From Pseudomonas chlororaphis subsp. piscium (GTDB taxonomy: Bacteria; Pseudomonadota; Gammaproteobacteria; Pseudomonadales; Pseudomonadaceae), in contig NZ_CP027707.1 of assembly GCF_003850345.1 (NCBI RefSeq), positions 3,782,001 to 3,846,000 on the forward strand: a stretch of 64,000 bases of DNA, in the 5' to 3' direction. The notes under the pieces were generated by a model that made no database searches, had not been told where the DNA came from, and worked only from the letters and a program-made list of their open reading frames with translations. How positions within the stretch are numbered: the first letter of the stretch is position 1; each line of letters begins with the position of its first letter. This document shows positions 55,290 through 64,000 of the stretch, piece after piece. The position numbers and the translations under genes were made by a program.

Positions 55290-56109
55290 ACTTCACGAAC
55301 TCCAGTGAGAAACCCTGTTTGCGTGGGATGCCGCCAGCCAATAGCGCGCCCTGCTCTTCATCGACGCTCAGCAGGCACCAAGTGCCAAGTACGTCGCCAT
55401 AGCCCGTAACCAGGCTGACGGGCTGCAGCCGGCGGGCGATGGCACGAAGGGTGTCCAGCTGCTTGATCCCCCCCTTGAAGCCGGGATAGATCACTCCCTT
55501 CAGCGTCATCTTGTCCTCGCCCTGCCCCACCGCCTGTTGCGCGATATCCCGCGTCAGGCGCTCCTGGCCGGCCCAGCGCGCTGCCGTTTGCCGTCGCAAC
55601 TCGTCGAACGCAGCGGTGTCCAGATTGAAGTAGTACGGCTGCAGCTTGGCATCGAGCGGCTGTAGGATCAGCAGGTGCGGGAAGGGTTTGATCGCCTCAG
55701 CCGCCGGCGTTGCCGGCGACGCAAGCGCGCTGGTCGGCAGGATGTTGGCCAACGACGGGCTAACCTGGCCGGCTATCCGGTTGATTGCTGCCGACGCCTT
55801 GCCGGCCTGTTCCTTCAGCAAGCCGAGACGGTTCTGCACCGCCGCGGCGCCACTGACCACCTGGCTGTAGGTGGAAGCGACCCGGCCCACGGTGGACTGG
55901 GCTGCGTTGATCGCCCGCATCGTGCGCTGCAGCTTCTGGCCGAGGGCCGGGCCAATGATCGGCAAGCCCTCCAGCTCGGCAGCAGCACCCGTCATATCAC
56001 TGACGGCGCCGGTCAACGGCCCGAGCATGCCGTCGAGGCTGGTACGGCCAGCCTCCCCCGCGGCAATCAACGACGAGAGCGTCGACTGCATTGACTCCCT
56101 GTAGGCCAT
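55264..56109 (-). CDS. Phage tail protein U
   Basis: 281 aa; the last about 130 residues are gpU-like (PFPHLLILQPLDAKLQPYYF ... GIPRKQGFSLEFVKYG), with an additional N-terminal helical region (about 1-130). Tail terminator/assembly protein in P2. Confidence 0.88.
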   Translation of the reverse strand: MAYRESMQSTLSSLIAAGEAGRTSLDGMLGPLTGAVSDMTGAAAELEGLPIIGPALGQKLQRTMRAINAAQSTVGRVASTYSQVVSGAAAVQNRLGLLKEQAGKASAAINRIAGQVSPSLANILPTSALASPATPAAEAIKPFPHLLILQPLDAKLQPYYFNLDTAAFDELRRQTAARWAGQERLTRDIAQQAVGQGEDKMTLKGVIYPGFKGGIKQLDTLRAIARRLQPVSLVTGYGDVLGTWCLLSVDEEQGALLAGGIPRKQGFSLEFVKYGNDMQNV

Positions 56110-56118
56110 AGGACCTCC

Positions 56119-58662
56119 TTAGACATGGGGTTCATCGAACAATTGACCAGACGCCTGCCGTGCGAGGTTCTCCCGCGACCAGGTATCCCAGCTATTGCGG
56201 ATGAGCCCTTCGAGCGAGCGGAACAACTGTTGCGGATCCTTGGCATCACCCTGAACGGTGATCGGCATATTCGGCATGTAGGAGAACTGCTGGTCGACCT
56301 TCGGCGGTTCAGACTTGGGCTTGGCCGGCTCGAGCGCCTGGGCGACTACCGGAGCTGTCGGTGCCGGCGCTGCAGCTGCAATCGAGCGAGCCACGTCACC
56401 AGGCGCCGCGCCCTTGTCGGTGTTGGCCTTGGCCAACTGCTCGTCCTCGCCGAACAGCTTCTTGCCGAGCCAACCACCTATGCCCTCCCCGCCCATACCG
56501 CCGAAGGCCGCACCAATGGCACCACCGATGGCGGTACCGATGATCGGCACGACTGAGCCAATCGCCGCTCCTACAGCACCGCCAGCCAGAGCACCGGCCA
56601 AACCGCCCGCCGCGGTGCCGTAGCCTTCGGCTTTCTCGTCCTGGGTTTTCGCGTTGAGGGCCGTGTCGACAAAGGTCATACCCGCATCGAGCACCTTCCC
56701 GCCCGGCAATTTGCCAACGAACTTGGAAGCCTTGCCAACGGTACCCAGCACCCGCCCCATTCGTCCGACCTGCGTCGCGGCCGGAGCCATGCTCGCCACA
56801 GCCGATACAGCCGCTCCACCAACGCGACCTCGTCGGCGCCGACGGCGGCGCCTTCCGCCTGGCTCTGGAGCTCCTGCCGACGAGCCCAGCCCGCCGAGAT
56901 CCCTGGCATTGACGACGAAGACTCGTTGCGGCTCATTACTGAGCACGCCACCGGCATCGTTTACAGCAGCTCCACCAAACACTTTGCCAAGCACACCAAG
57001 GCCAGCATCCATCGCCTTGTTGCCGGTCTGAGGAACGCCACCACCGCCAGCAGCACCGCGTCCCAAGCGTTGGCCGCGCATGACGTTCCAGGCCCCGCGC
57101 CCGATCTTCGCCGTGCTGTACAGGGTGAGCAGCGCACCGATACCAGCAGTGATGCCGGCAATGCCCATCACTACGCCCGGCGCCTTGTCCGACAGCTCCG
57201 TCAGTTTGCGTGCCACAAAGTTGATGCCCTGCCCGAGCTTGTCCGTCACCGGCCGGATGGCGTCGCCGACACTGCGCATGCTGTCATCGACCGACTGCAA
57301 CGTCTCTTTCCAGATCTGCGACGACGTCTCGCGGCGCTCGGCCAGGTTCTTATCCAGAATCCCGGTGGCCTTGGTCGAGTCGTTCTTGAGCTGGGTGTAC
57401 AGGCCCCTGTTCTGCGCGTAGGCCGTGAGCGCCGCCTTGACCTGCATGTCCGCGAACAAGTCGCCGGTACGCAGGGATTTCTCCAGCGCATCCAGGGCAG
57501 CCCTGGCCTTCTCCGGGTCAGCTTCCTTGCTGATTCCGGCTTGGGCATCCTTGATCTTTTTCGCCTTGGCCGGGTCCGTGGCTTCGACATACTTCAGTGC
57601 CAGGGACATCGACGACTCGATCGTCGACATGCCCTTCTGGATGCCGGTGTTCAGCGAGGCCTGGTAGTCGATGCCAGCCTTTTTGTAGGCATCGACTACC
57701 TCGCCAGACCCAATCTTCTCGATCCAGTTTTTGAAGTTGTTCGCCGCTTCATCCGAGCTGCCGGCAGTTTTCATCTGCACCTGCAGCATCGAACCCAAAG
57801 ACGTCACCGCCTCTAGCCCTGTGCTGCCGCTCTTCTCCATGCCGGCCAACAGCTGCGGAAACCAGCGCGCCATGTCACTGGCCTCAAAGCTACCCGCCTG
57901 GCCCTGGTACGCGATGGCCTCGAGCGCCTGCTGCATGACCTTGGGGTCGGTGATCTTGGCGTTCTGCTGCAGCGCCATGATCATCGATGCCGTATCCACG
58001 CCACTGGCGCCCTGCCCGACCGCGAACTTGGCTGCGGTAGGGGCATAGGCCAGCGCCTTGTCCAGCTCCATACCGGCACCGACGAGTTGGTTAACCAAGT
58101 CAGCAACGTCGTTGCGCGACATGCCCGTGTCCTTGGCCGTATCGATGACCGTCCTGGTCAGCTGAGCCTCCTCGGGCTTGTTGGCCACGTCGGCCTTGAT
58201 CGCAATGTCACGGATCACGGCCTGGTAATCCGCACTGATCTTCGTCGGGACCGCGGCCATGCCAACGCCGACAACCGCGGCGCCGATGTTTGACTTCAGC
58301 GAAGACTTGCCCGCATCGATCTGCTGCCGTCCCTTCTGCTGCAGATCTGCAGCTTTCGCTTCGCGCCCGAGGCGCTGGTACTCCCGAGCCAGGCGCCCGA
58401 CCTCGACGCCCTGTTTCTTCAGGGCATCGAGATTGCCTTCCAGGCGACGCAGCAGACCGGATGCCGCTGCCGACCCGCTGTCATGGGCCTTCTTCCATTC
58501 GTCCCTGAGCTTGATCGTTTCGCCGATGGTGTTCTTCAACACCTTGGCCCGGTTGCCCTTGTCCTCGAGCTTCTTGATATGTCCCTGGGCCGTGCCGAAT
58601 GCCGCACCAAGCGATGCTGCAACGGCACCGCCGATTTCCAGCGCTATCGCCAACTTTGCCAT
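56119..58662 (-). CDS. Tail tape measure protein (P2 gpT-like)
   Basis: 847 aa setting tail length. Helical N-terminal 450 residues (SMVL-like ATSASKI motifs such as DVANKPEEAQLTRTVIDTAK), a hydrophobic span near 495-520 (GVVMGIAGITAGIGALLTLY), an octa-arginine tract at about 601-608, and glycine-zipper segments near 680-730 (GGLAGALAGGAVGAAIGSVV). GGAGTG before the ATG. Confidence 0.93.
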   Translation of the reverse strand: MAKLAIALEIGGAVAASLGAAFGTAQGHIKKLEDKGNRAKVLKNTIGETIKLRDEWKKAHDSGSAAASGLLRRLEGNLDALKKQGVEVGRLAREYQRLGREAKAADLQQKGRQQIDAGKSSLKSNIGAAVVGVGMAAVPTKISADYQAVIRDIAIKADVANKPEEAQLTRTVIDTAKDTGMSRNDVADLVNQLVGAGMELDKALAYAPTAAKFAVGQGASGVDTASMIMALQQNAKITDPKVMQQALEAIAYQGQAGSFEASDMARWFPQLLAGMEKSGSTGLEAVTSLGSMLQVQMKTAGSSDEAANNFKNWIEKIGSGEVVDAYKKAGIDYQASLNTGIQKGMSTIESSMSLALKYVEATDPAKAKKIKDAQAGISKEADPEKARAALDALEKSLRTGDLFADMQVKAALTAYAQNRGLYTQLKNDSTKATGILDKNLAERRETSSQIWKETLQSVDDSMRSVGDAIRPVTDKLGQGINFVARKLTELSDKAPGVVMGIAGITAGIGALLTLYSTAKIGRGAWNVMRGQRLGRGAAGGGGVPQTGNKAMDAGLGVLGKVFGGAAVNDAGGVLSNEPQRVFVVNARDLGGLGSSAGAPEPGGRRRRRRRRGRVGGAAVSAVASMAPAATQVGRMGRVLGTVGKASKFVGKLPGGKVLDAGMTFVDTALNAKTQDEKAEGYGTAAGGLAGALAGGAVGAAIGSVVPIIGTAIGGAIGAAFGGMGGEGIGGWLGKKLFGEDEQLAKANTDKGAAPGDVARSIAAAAPAPTAPVVAQALEPAKPKSEPPKVDQQFSYMPNMPITVQGDAKDPQQLFRSLEGLIRNSWDTWSRENLARQASGQLFDEPHV

Positions 58663-58681
58663 GCGCTACACTCCTGCAGGC

Positions 58682-58795
58682 TCAATCCGTGAGCCACCAG
58701 ACGATGTCCATCCAGGACATCACCGAGATCTCTGCTGCCGAGAAGCCCAGCTCCGCAGCCAGCCGTTTGGCCAGCTGCTTCTGGGTCTGCGGGTC
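58682..58795 (-). CDS. E' extension, reached by +1 frameshift from gene E
   Basis: 37 codons in the +1 frame, open from just inside gene E and continuing to a TGA at 58684: starts DPQTQKQLAKRLAAELGFSA and ends MDIVWWLTD. It has no start codon of its own near the beginning. The E stop context is CTT TGA C (58793-58799), the E. coli prfB frameshift sequence; slippage there joins EL to DPQ, giving a 135-aa E-E' protein as in tail assembly chaperones. No clear upstream Shine-Dalgarno stimulator is seen. Confidence 0.7.
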   Translation of the reverse strand, partial: DPQTQKQLAKRLAAELGFSAAEISVMSWMDIVWWLTD

Positions 58796-59090
58796 AAAGC
58801 TCGTCGTCTTGCACCAGACGAAAATAGCCGGCCTGTAGACGGGTGTAGTCCTTCAGTGCCAACCCTTCGAGATCCTTCACACTGACTTCGGCCAGCGAGG
58901 CGAACAGATTCAGTTCACGCTGCTCATCATCACCATCGGCGGTGACCTGGGCAGCACGGATATCTCGAACAGTCGGCGCCCGCAGGGTCAGCGTGTCGAC
59001 CGTGACACCATTGCACTCGGTCGGCTTGCTCAACTTGACGGTTACGCGGTCGACGTCGACCTGCAGGAAAGCGGGGATTTTCTTGGTCAT
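58794..59090 (-). CDS. Tail assembly chaperone E
   Basis: 98 aa (TKKIPAFLQVDVDRVTVKLS; DGDDEQRELNLFASLAEVSV), between tube and tape measure genes as in P2. Coats the tape measure during assembly. The stop can be bypassed into E' (see that entry). Confidence 0.9.
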   Translation of the reverse strand: MTKKIPAFLQVDVDRVTVKLSKPTECNGVTVDTLTLRAPTVRDIRAAQVTADGDDEQRELNLFASLAEVSVKDLEGLALKDYTRLQAGYFRLVQDDEL

Positions 59091-59117
59091 GGGAGTATTG
59101 TCCTTGTCTATGATGGG

Positions 59118-59627
59118 TTACAGGCCCAGAGCCTGGCGTTGCGCGGCGAGCTGGTCGACGCCGTTGATGATCCGTTTCATGCCCAAGGCATCGATCTCGT
59201 AGACCACGCGTCCGTCGACCTCGAGCTTGTAGTAGGTCACTGCGACGTTGTGCTTGATCTCGGCCTTGTCGCCCGACTTCCAGTCGCCCATGTCGACCTC
59301 TTTCAACGCCCCGCGTAGGGTGACGATGACCGGGGTGACCTTGCCTTTGAGGCCCTTGTAGGCCCCGCGGAAAGTGCCGTTGAAGGCGGTGCCATCAGCC
59401 AAACCGAAGAACTTCAGCGACTCGCGGCGCACGCCGGTGGTGGTGAAGCCGGCCTCCTGCTTTTCCATGCCCTGGTCCAGCTCCACCGGCATGTCCATAC
59501 CGCCGGCCCGATGCTCTTCCATCTTCAGTGTGAGCTTGGGCGGCGTCAGGCTGGGCACGTCGCCCTGGAAACTGATGCCGTCGACGAACAGGTTCATGTT
59601 GGCCAACGTTTCGGGAATCATTGCCAT
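59118..59627 (-). CDS. Major tail tube protein FII
   Basis: 169 aa; MIPETLANMNLFVDGISFQG, LKMEEHRAGGMDMPVELDQG, VYEIDALGMKRIINGVDQLA are the FII family pattern. AAGGAG before the ATG. Confidence 0.94.
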   Translation of the reverse strand: MAMIPETLANMNLFVDGISFQGDVPSLTPPKLTLKMEEHRAGGMDMPVELDQGMEKQEAGFTTTGVRRESLKFFGLADGTAFNGTFRGAYKGLKGKVTPVIVTLRGALKEVDMGDWKSGDKAEIKHNVAVTYYKLEVDGRVVYEIDALGMKRIINGVDQLAAQRQALGL

Positions 59628-59639
59628 GAGGTTTGCTCC

Positions 59640-60806
59640 TTATGCGGCGGCGTCGAGGACTTCGGTCAGCCACTGGTCGGTGACCTCGACGCGGAAGTTG
59701 GGGTTTTCGGCAGGCGGGACGTCTGTGAAGCGAATGTTCCAGTACACCTTGCCCTGCGCCAGCTGGCTGGTCGTGTTCAGCTCGGGGTCTGCGAAGACCT
59801 CGAAGTTGATGATCGCGCCCTGGTTCTTCAGGTCGCGCATGAACGCCTGCAGACCCTCGGTGACGTCCTTGACGTAGGTGGCAGTGATCGAGCGGTCGAC
59901 GGCCCATTTGTGGCCGTAGAGAATCGCGTCCATGACGATGTCCATGGTCCGCACGCGGGTGACGAAGGCCCACTTCGGATCACTCGACAGGGTGCGGTTG
60001 CCCCACAGGCGGTAGCCGTCGTCGCGGATAATGGTCGTCACGTTCGCGTTGTTCAGCAGGTTTGCCCGGCACGTCTCGTCACCGTCGAGGAACTCGACCG
60101 GGCGCGTTGTACCGGTGATGCCAACAAACTCCTTGTTCGACGGCGAGGCCCAGAACCCGTACTCGCTGTCGGTCCAGGCGAACAGGCCGGCGACATAGGC
60201 CGAGCTGGGCGCATTGACTGTTGCGCTGGTTTCCGTGTCCCAGTACTGCACACCGGGATCGACCAGAAAGGCCCTCTTGGCCCCGAACTCGCCGGCATAA
60301 GCGATGGCCGCTTCGTCGGTGGTGTTCGGGCCGTCGAGGATAGCGAGGCCGCGCAGCTTGTCGGCCAAGGCCACCAGCGCGGTGCCCACGGCTTGGGTCG
60401 CGCTGTACTTCGGTGTCACCAGCAACCGCGGCTGGGCGTTGAATCGGCTCTTGCCGTCCAGCAGTGCCTGCAGGCCGGTGCGGGTGCCATCAGCTTTCGT
60501 GCCACCGATGATCGCCGAGACTTGCTCCGCAGGATCGGCCAGCTTGTCCACGCCGCAGGCTACGATGACTGCCTTGGCTCGTGTGTAAATCGCCCGGCAA
60601 GCCTTGGTGATCGCGGCATTCTGGCCGAACGCCGCGATCGCTTCGCGCTCACTGGTGATCATCACCAGGTCATTCGCTTTGGCCTTGGCGTCAGGGCCAG
60701 GGGTGAAGGTGTCGACCAGGCCAATGATCGATGACGACGGCAGCGCGATGGTGCGCGCTCCGGTATCGACGTTCGTTACGGTAACGCCGTGAAAGAAGCC
60801 ACTCAT
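59640..60806 (-). CDS. Contractile tail sheath protein FI
   Basis: 388 aa. FHGVTVTNVDTGARTIALPS, LVDTFTPGPDA, and the C-terminal ENPNFRVEVTDQWLTEVLDA are typical of P2-like and R-pyocin sheaths. GGAG before the ATG. Confidence 0.95.
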   Translation of the reverse strand: MSGFFHGVTVTNVDTGARTIALPSSSIIGLVDTFTPGPDAKAKANDLVMITSEREAIAAFGQNAAITKACRAIYTRAKAVIVACGVDKLADPAEQVSAIIGGTKADGTRTGLQALLDGKSRFNAQPRLLVTPKYSATQAVGTALVALADKLRGLAILDGPNTTDEAAIAYAGEFGAKRAFLVDPGVQYWDTETSATVNAPSSAYVAGLFAWTDSEYGFWASPSNKEFVGITGTTRPVEFLDGDETCRANLLNNANVTTIIRDDGYRLWGNRTLSSDPKWAFVTRVRTMDIVMDAILYGHKWAVDRSITATYVKDVTEGLQAFMRDLKNQGAIINFEVFADPELNTTSQLAQGKVYWNIRFTDVPPAENPNFRVEVTDQWLTEVLDAAA

Positions 60807-60904
60807 TAGAGTCTCCAGATACGAAAAAGCCCCGCATGAGCGAGGCTTTGGTGGGTGATGATTTCAAATGGCGGAAATGAAAACGCCTCGTCAGTGCAGG
60901 GCGT

Positions 60905-61324
60905 TTATTGGAGCTGGTCAGCCAGCCATTCGGGTGCGGGCGGGCGATGCTCGATCAAGGGGAACTCACCCGCCTCAGGCCAATTACGCAGAGCCCGGCG
61001 GTAAGCCTGGAGTGCCGCGTACCGGCCCGCTGTAAGCGTGGTTGCGACTCCCTCTTCAAGCTCATCGCGATGACGCGTCACAACTCCGTCAGTTTCAGAC
61101 AGCTGCTTGTCTCGCCAGGAACGCTCAACGAGCGCTAACTCATCTGCCGAGGGCAATGGCGGGTCTTGCAACTCCGGCCGGCCATCGGCCCCAATGCCTA
61201 TGGTCTTGCCCCCCTCCACCCGTTCAAAGAGTGCTGCATGCTCTTCGGCGGTTATCTCGATACCCCCGTTATCAGTTTCATCGAACGCAAACCGACCATC
61301 TTCGGGAATCCATTTAGCGTACAT
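60905..61324 (-). CDS. Tail fibre assembly protein
   Basis: 139 aa; MYAKWIPEDGRFAFDETDNG and ATTLTAGRYAALQAYRRALR, NWPEAGEFP are typical fibre-chaperone/assembly features. Directly downstream of the fibre gene. Confidence 0.85.
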   Translation of the reverse strand: MYAKWIPEDGRFAFDETDNGGIEITAEEHAALFERVEGGKTIGIGADGRPELQDPPLPSADELALVERSWRDKQLSETDGVVTRHRDELEEGVATTLTAGRYAALQAYRRALRNWPEAGEFPLIEHRPPAPEWLADQLQ

Positions 61325-61333
61325 ATCTTCCCC

Positions 61334-62893
61334 TCAGTAGCCGATGGCTAGCCAGTTGAAACCGCCTGCTGTAGAACCAGCGCTATTACTGACAACATTG
61401 GTTAAGTAGCCCGCAAACCCTGAACGGGTCGGAACTCCGGTCTGACAAAGTGACGGATGGCTCGGAGAAAGGGCCCCGGTATAGATGGCCCCCACATACA
61501 TGCAGGCGTTAGGAAATGCGACAGGAAACGTTACAGACACCACTCCTGTCACTCCATCTGTTGATCCGTGCCCGATTTTAAATATCCAGCCGGATGGCAA
61601 CACTTGATTAGCGTTGTATCCAAGTGTCGCGGCAAATACAGATGCGCTCCGCAGAGTTTCGCTACCGAGATGACAGCGCCATACATTCGCCTCGCGTATC
61701 GCAATAAAGTCCCCGCCCGGCGCGAGCGTGTACGGAACTGTTACGGCCATGTTGCTCATCGCCAGTTCGTCCCCTGCGGCAACAGTCACTCGCGAGGTTG
61801 TGGACTGTGGCCCGGCCGATATCAGCACTGCCGCACCGTTCGGGACGGAGGCGGTCGGTGGCATTGTCACTGTGACGCCGGCCGCCAACTCCAGCCGCAT
61901 ACCGATATCGTCGGCAGTCAACATCCGACTTGCTGAAATGCCGGTGCCGCCACGATAGCTACCGAGCCCACGCGCAAAAAATTCTGTTGTCGCAAGCGCC
62001 TTCGAATTATCGAACTGCGGCGGCGTATTGGCCGTCGGGTTGATCAGCGCCGGCGAGTTGATCGGTGCGAAGCCTTGAGTGATGTTCTGAAACACCAGAG
62101 CAGTCGAGCCGAGAACGATCGCCCCGTCTGTCACCAGCTGCCAGCGCGTGTCGGCCAGGGTCGTGCCCTGCTCGACAGATACAATCAGGGCCGAAGTAAC
62201 CTTGGAACTGGCGTCAGCATCCGCCGCCCGAGCCCAGGCACCCGCCGCCGCAACATACAGTCCGTTATCCTTGGCCACGGTCTGGCTCTTCACCAGTACC
62301 CGGTCGCCCGCCGCCAGGGCGATGCCGTCGATGGTCTGAAGCCCAGCCAACGCGATATTGGCCGTGGTGGCCACTCGCACCGACTGCTTGCTGTCGAGCT
62401 TGTACAGTTCTTCCCTGACCCACTCCATAACCCAATCGCGAGTCGCCAGTACCACCGCCGGGTCAATCTTCAGCGTGATATTGCCAGTGCTGGAAACGAT
62501 AAAGTTCATCCGCACGACTTGAGTACGACCAGAACCTTGCGACAGCACAGGCTTGAAGCTCGGCGCACAGTTGGCCACCGCCACCAGATCCCCGTCAGCG
62601 TCATACAGACCGATTTCGCGAATCCAATGCCCGCCCTCGTCCGCCGGGATAATCTGCTCGGCAATAATCACCGCCGGGTTAACCGGGTCAACCCTGAGCT
62701 GATTCAGCGGCCGGCGGCGCCACTCGTTGATCAGCCGGGTTTGCGCTGCGCTGGGGATCGGGTCGGTATCGTTGGCATCCCCAACCCCCATATCTGTAAT
62801 TTTCCAGGGAATGCCGAGCGCGTCGGCGTTCGCCTGTTTGGCCATACCCACGTTCGTGAGGATGGCGAAAAACTGCGAATTCGCATCAATCAT
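61334..62893 (-). CDS. Tail fibre protein H
   Basis: 519 aa. The N-terminal baseplate-attachment domain (FFAILTNVGMAKQANADALG, GHWIREIGLYDADGDLVAVA) is P2 H-like and conserved; the C-terminal half is repetitive and variable, ending NWLAIGY, where receptor specificity lies. Overlaps gene I by 8 bp. Confidence 0.93.
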   Translation of the reverse strand: MIDANSQFFAILTNVGMAKQANADALGIPWKITDMGVGDANDTDPIPSAAQTRLINEWRRRPLNQLRVDPVNPAVIIAEQIIPADEGGHWIREIGLYDADGDLVAVANCAPSFKPVLSQGSGRTQVVRMNFIVSSTGNITLKIDPAVVLATRDWVMEWVREELYKLDSKQSVRVATTANIALAGLQTIDGIALAAGDRVLVKSQTVAKDNGLYVAAAGAWARAADADASSKVTSALIVSVEQGTTLADTRWQLVTDGAIVLGSTALVFQNITQGFAPINSPALINPTANTPPQFDNSKALATTEFFARGLGSYRGGTGISASRMLTADDIGMRLELAAGVTVTMPPTASVPNGAAVLISAGPQSTTSRVTVAAGDELAMSNMAVTVPYTLAPGGDFIAIREANVWRCHLGSETLRSASVFAATLGYNANQVLPSGWIFKIGHGSTDGVTGVVSVTFPVAFPNACMYVGAIYTGALSPSHPSLCQTGVPTRSGFAGYLTNVVSNSAGSTAGGFNWLAIGY

Positions 62894-63503
62894 AATAAAC
62901 GTCCAGGGTATCTATGGAGTGTTCGCGACCGACCACGCCGAAAGAGCCGGTGACTTCAATGTCACGCATGACAGGCGGGTAAACGTCGATTTCATCGCCT
63001 TCGTACACGGCGACACTGATGTTCAAAGCCCCTTGAGTTTCGAGGCTGATTGCGAGGCCGGTTAGGTGCCTGCTGACGGGTTTGGCGTCGTCTATCAGGC
63101 GCTCCAGCTCCTGATACATTTCTTCGGTGATTCCGGTCTCAAGCACACCGACCTTGAGAGCAAAGGTTCCAGGCACGCCTTCGGGCACGGTGTTGAACCA
63201 CTCGATGATTTCGATCAGATAACCCAGCGGCTCGACCACACGCCGCAGAGCCCCGGTGGTGCCTTTATGCGCATGGATGTAATACGAGGCCTTGATCGCC
63301 GCCCGCTTGACCGGCTCGGTCCAGCTCGGGTCCCACCTGTCAACCGACCAGGCCCAGGCCAGGTACGGCAACAGATGAACCGGACAGGTGTCGGGGTTGC
63401 ACAGTGTCCGAAGCGGGATCTCGGTCACTTCTTCCGTGGCGGCTTCAACACCCCGTTCCAATAGGGTGCTGTTCAATGGCAGCAGGCTTTTCATGTCAGC
63501 CAC
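62886..63503 (-). CDS. Baseplate protein I
   Basis: 205 aa; LLPLNSTLLERGVEAATEEV, LLPYLAWAWSVDRWDPSWTE are gpI marks. Overlaps J by 8 bp. Confidence 0.94.
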   Translation of the reverse strand: MADMKSLLPLNSTLLERGVEAATEEVTEIPLRTLCNPDTCPVHLLPYLAWAWSVDRWDPSWTEPVKRAAIKASYYIHAHKGTTGALRRVVEPLGYLIEIIEWFNTVPEGVPGTFALKVGVLETGITEEMYQELERLIDDAKPVSRHLTGLAISLETQGALNISVAVYEGDEIDVYPPVMRDIEVTGSFGVVGREHSIDTLDVYYD

Positions 63504-64000
63504 CTCGCGTCACGCTGATGTCCTCACACCAGGCCGCCTGCGCTTTGGTCGGGCGGATATCCGACCAACCCATCAACTCTACCCGACGGACGCCGGCGAT
63601 ATGCAACTGAGCATCCACCCCTGACCGCGCCACCTCTTGCCCCAACCGGCGCCGTGGATTCACCCATGCCTCGAGGCGCTCCTTGCATTCAGCCAGGATG
63701 GCTTCGTTCTCAGGTCCAGTGCCCGACATGTACACGACAGCGTCCACCCGGTACGGCAGGATCTCAGCAGCCTGAACAGTGAGCCGGTCGGCTACAGGGC
63801 GCACATTGTCATCACTCAAATACACCCGCACCGCCTCCAGCAAATCCGGGGAAGGCAGGCCCGTGCCATCCAGATCCAGCACTGTCACGACCACTTCGGC
63901 CGGGGCCGGGCTCTCTGCTGTGGCGTCTGCCACACGACCCGAAGCATTGCGCGCATGCAGGATGTAGCTGTTTCGCGGGCCGGCGGTGGTCAGCCCCTCA
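63496..64000 (-). CDS. Baseplate protein J (5' end outside window)
   Basis: The frame stays open to base 64000 (EGLTTAGPRNSYILHARNAS continuing into GRVADATAESPAPAEVVVTV), so the start is to the right. gpJ wedge protein, C-terminal about 168 residues. Precedes I, H as in P2 and R-pyocins. Confidence 0.92.
   Translation of the reverse strand, partial: EGLTTAGPRNSYILHARNASGRVADATAESPAPAEVVVTVLDLDGTGLPSPDLLEAVRVYLSDDNVRPVADRLTVQAAEILPYRVDAVVYMSGTGPENEAILAECKERLEAWVNPRRRLGQEVARSGVDAQLHIAGVRRVELMGWSDIRPTKAQAAWCEDISVTRGG

Overview
The window is a high-GC Pseudomonas chromosome segment, most likely from the P. fluorescens complex (P. protegens / P. chlororaphis type). The evidence is the family-typical REP palindromes (GTAGGAGCGAGCTTGCTCGC type), an MvaT-family xenogeneic silencer, tyrosine catabolism by HppD, the ahpC-ahpF, galU-gor and modABC gene sets, and many small Pseudomonas-type lipoproteins. 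No computation was available. Family calls rest on reading motifs and on remembered family features.

From 1 to about 34 kb is ordinary core genome. It holds an acyl-CoA synthetase (cut by the window edge), LysR regulators with an aldo/keto reductase and two EamA transporters, HpaR-like MarR plus HppD, a CSS/EAL c-di-GMP phosphodiesterase, MvaV, glyoxalase, the AhpC/AhpF peroxide system, and a Cre-like recombinase divergent from a KfrA-like coiled-coil DNA-binding protein. These are followed by glutathione reductase, GalU, a TsdBA-like dihaem cytochrome pair, an alkylation-repair cluster (2OG oxygenase, AlkB, Ada-like), an AcuI-type reductase, a nitronate monooxygenase, molybdate uptake (modABC behind a near-ideal ModE palindrome) and an ABC-F ATPase.

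From 34 to 43.5 kb lies a patchwork of small genes: YbjQ, a PchB-like chorismate-mutase fold protein, OsmE, CigR-like, a Gly/His-rich secreted protein, GNAT, DUF5329, a YceK-type lipoprotein and tiny exported peptides. Two intergenic blocks here share a 22-nt motif and each ends in a terminator; they are candidate paralogous small RNAs.

A tRNA-Leu(TAA) at 43628-43714 marks the edge of an integration hot spot. Beyond it, three decaying direct repeats carry the 3' half of a tRNA-Cys plus the same downstream hairpin (43.9, 44.3 and 47.8 kb). They look like scars of successive insertions at tRNA-Cys. The cargo between and after the scars is an usherless chaperone/adhesin pair, unknown membrane and small proteins, a HigBA toxin-antitoxin pair and low-GC orphans.

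From 51.3 kb to the right edge is a contractile-tail cluster on the minus strand (J, I, H fibre, fibre assembly, FI sheath, FII tube, E/E', T tape measure, U, X, D), then GH19 endolysin, Rz/Rz1 spanins and a Dam-type methylase. The order matches P2-like phage tails and, including the lysin after D, R-type pyocins. Whether it is a full prophage or a tailocin cannot be decided because the rest lies outside. The E/E' pair overlaps at CTT-TGA-C, the slip sequence known from the RF2 gene prfB.
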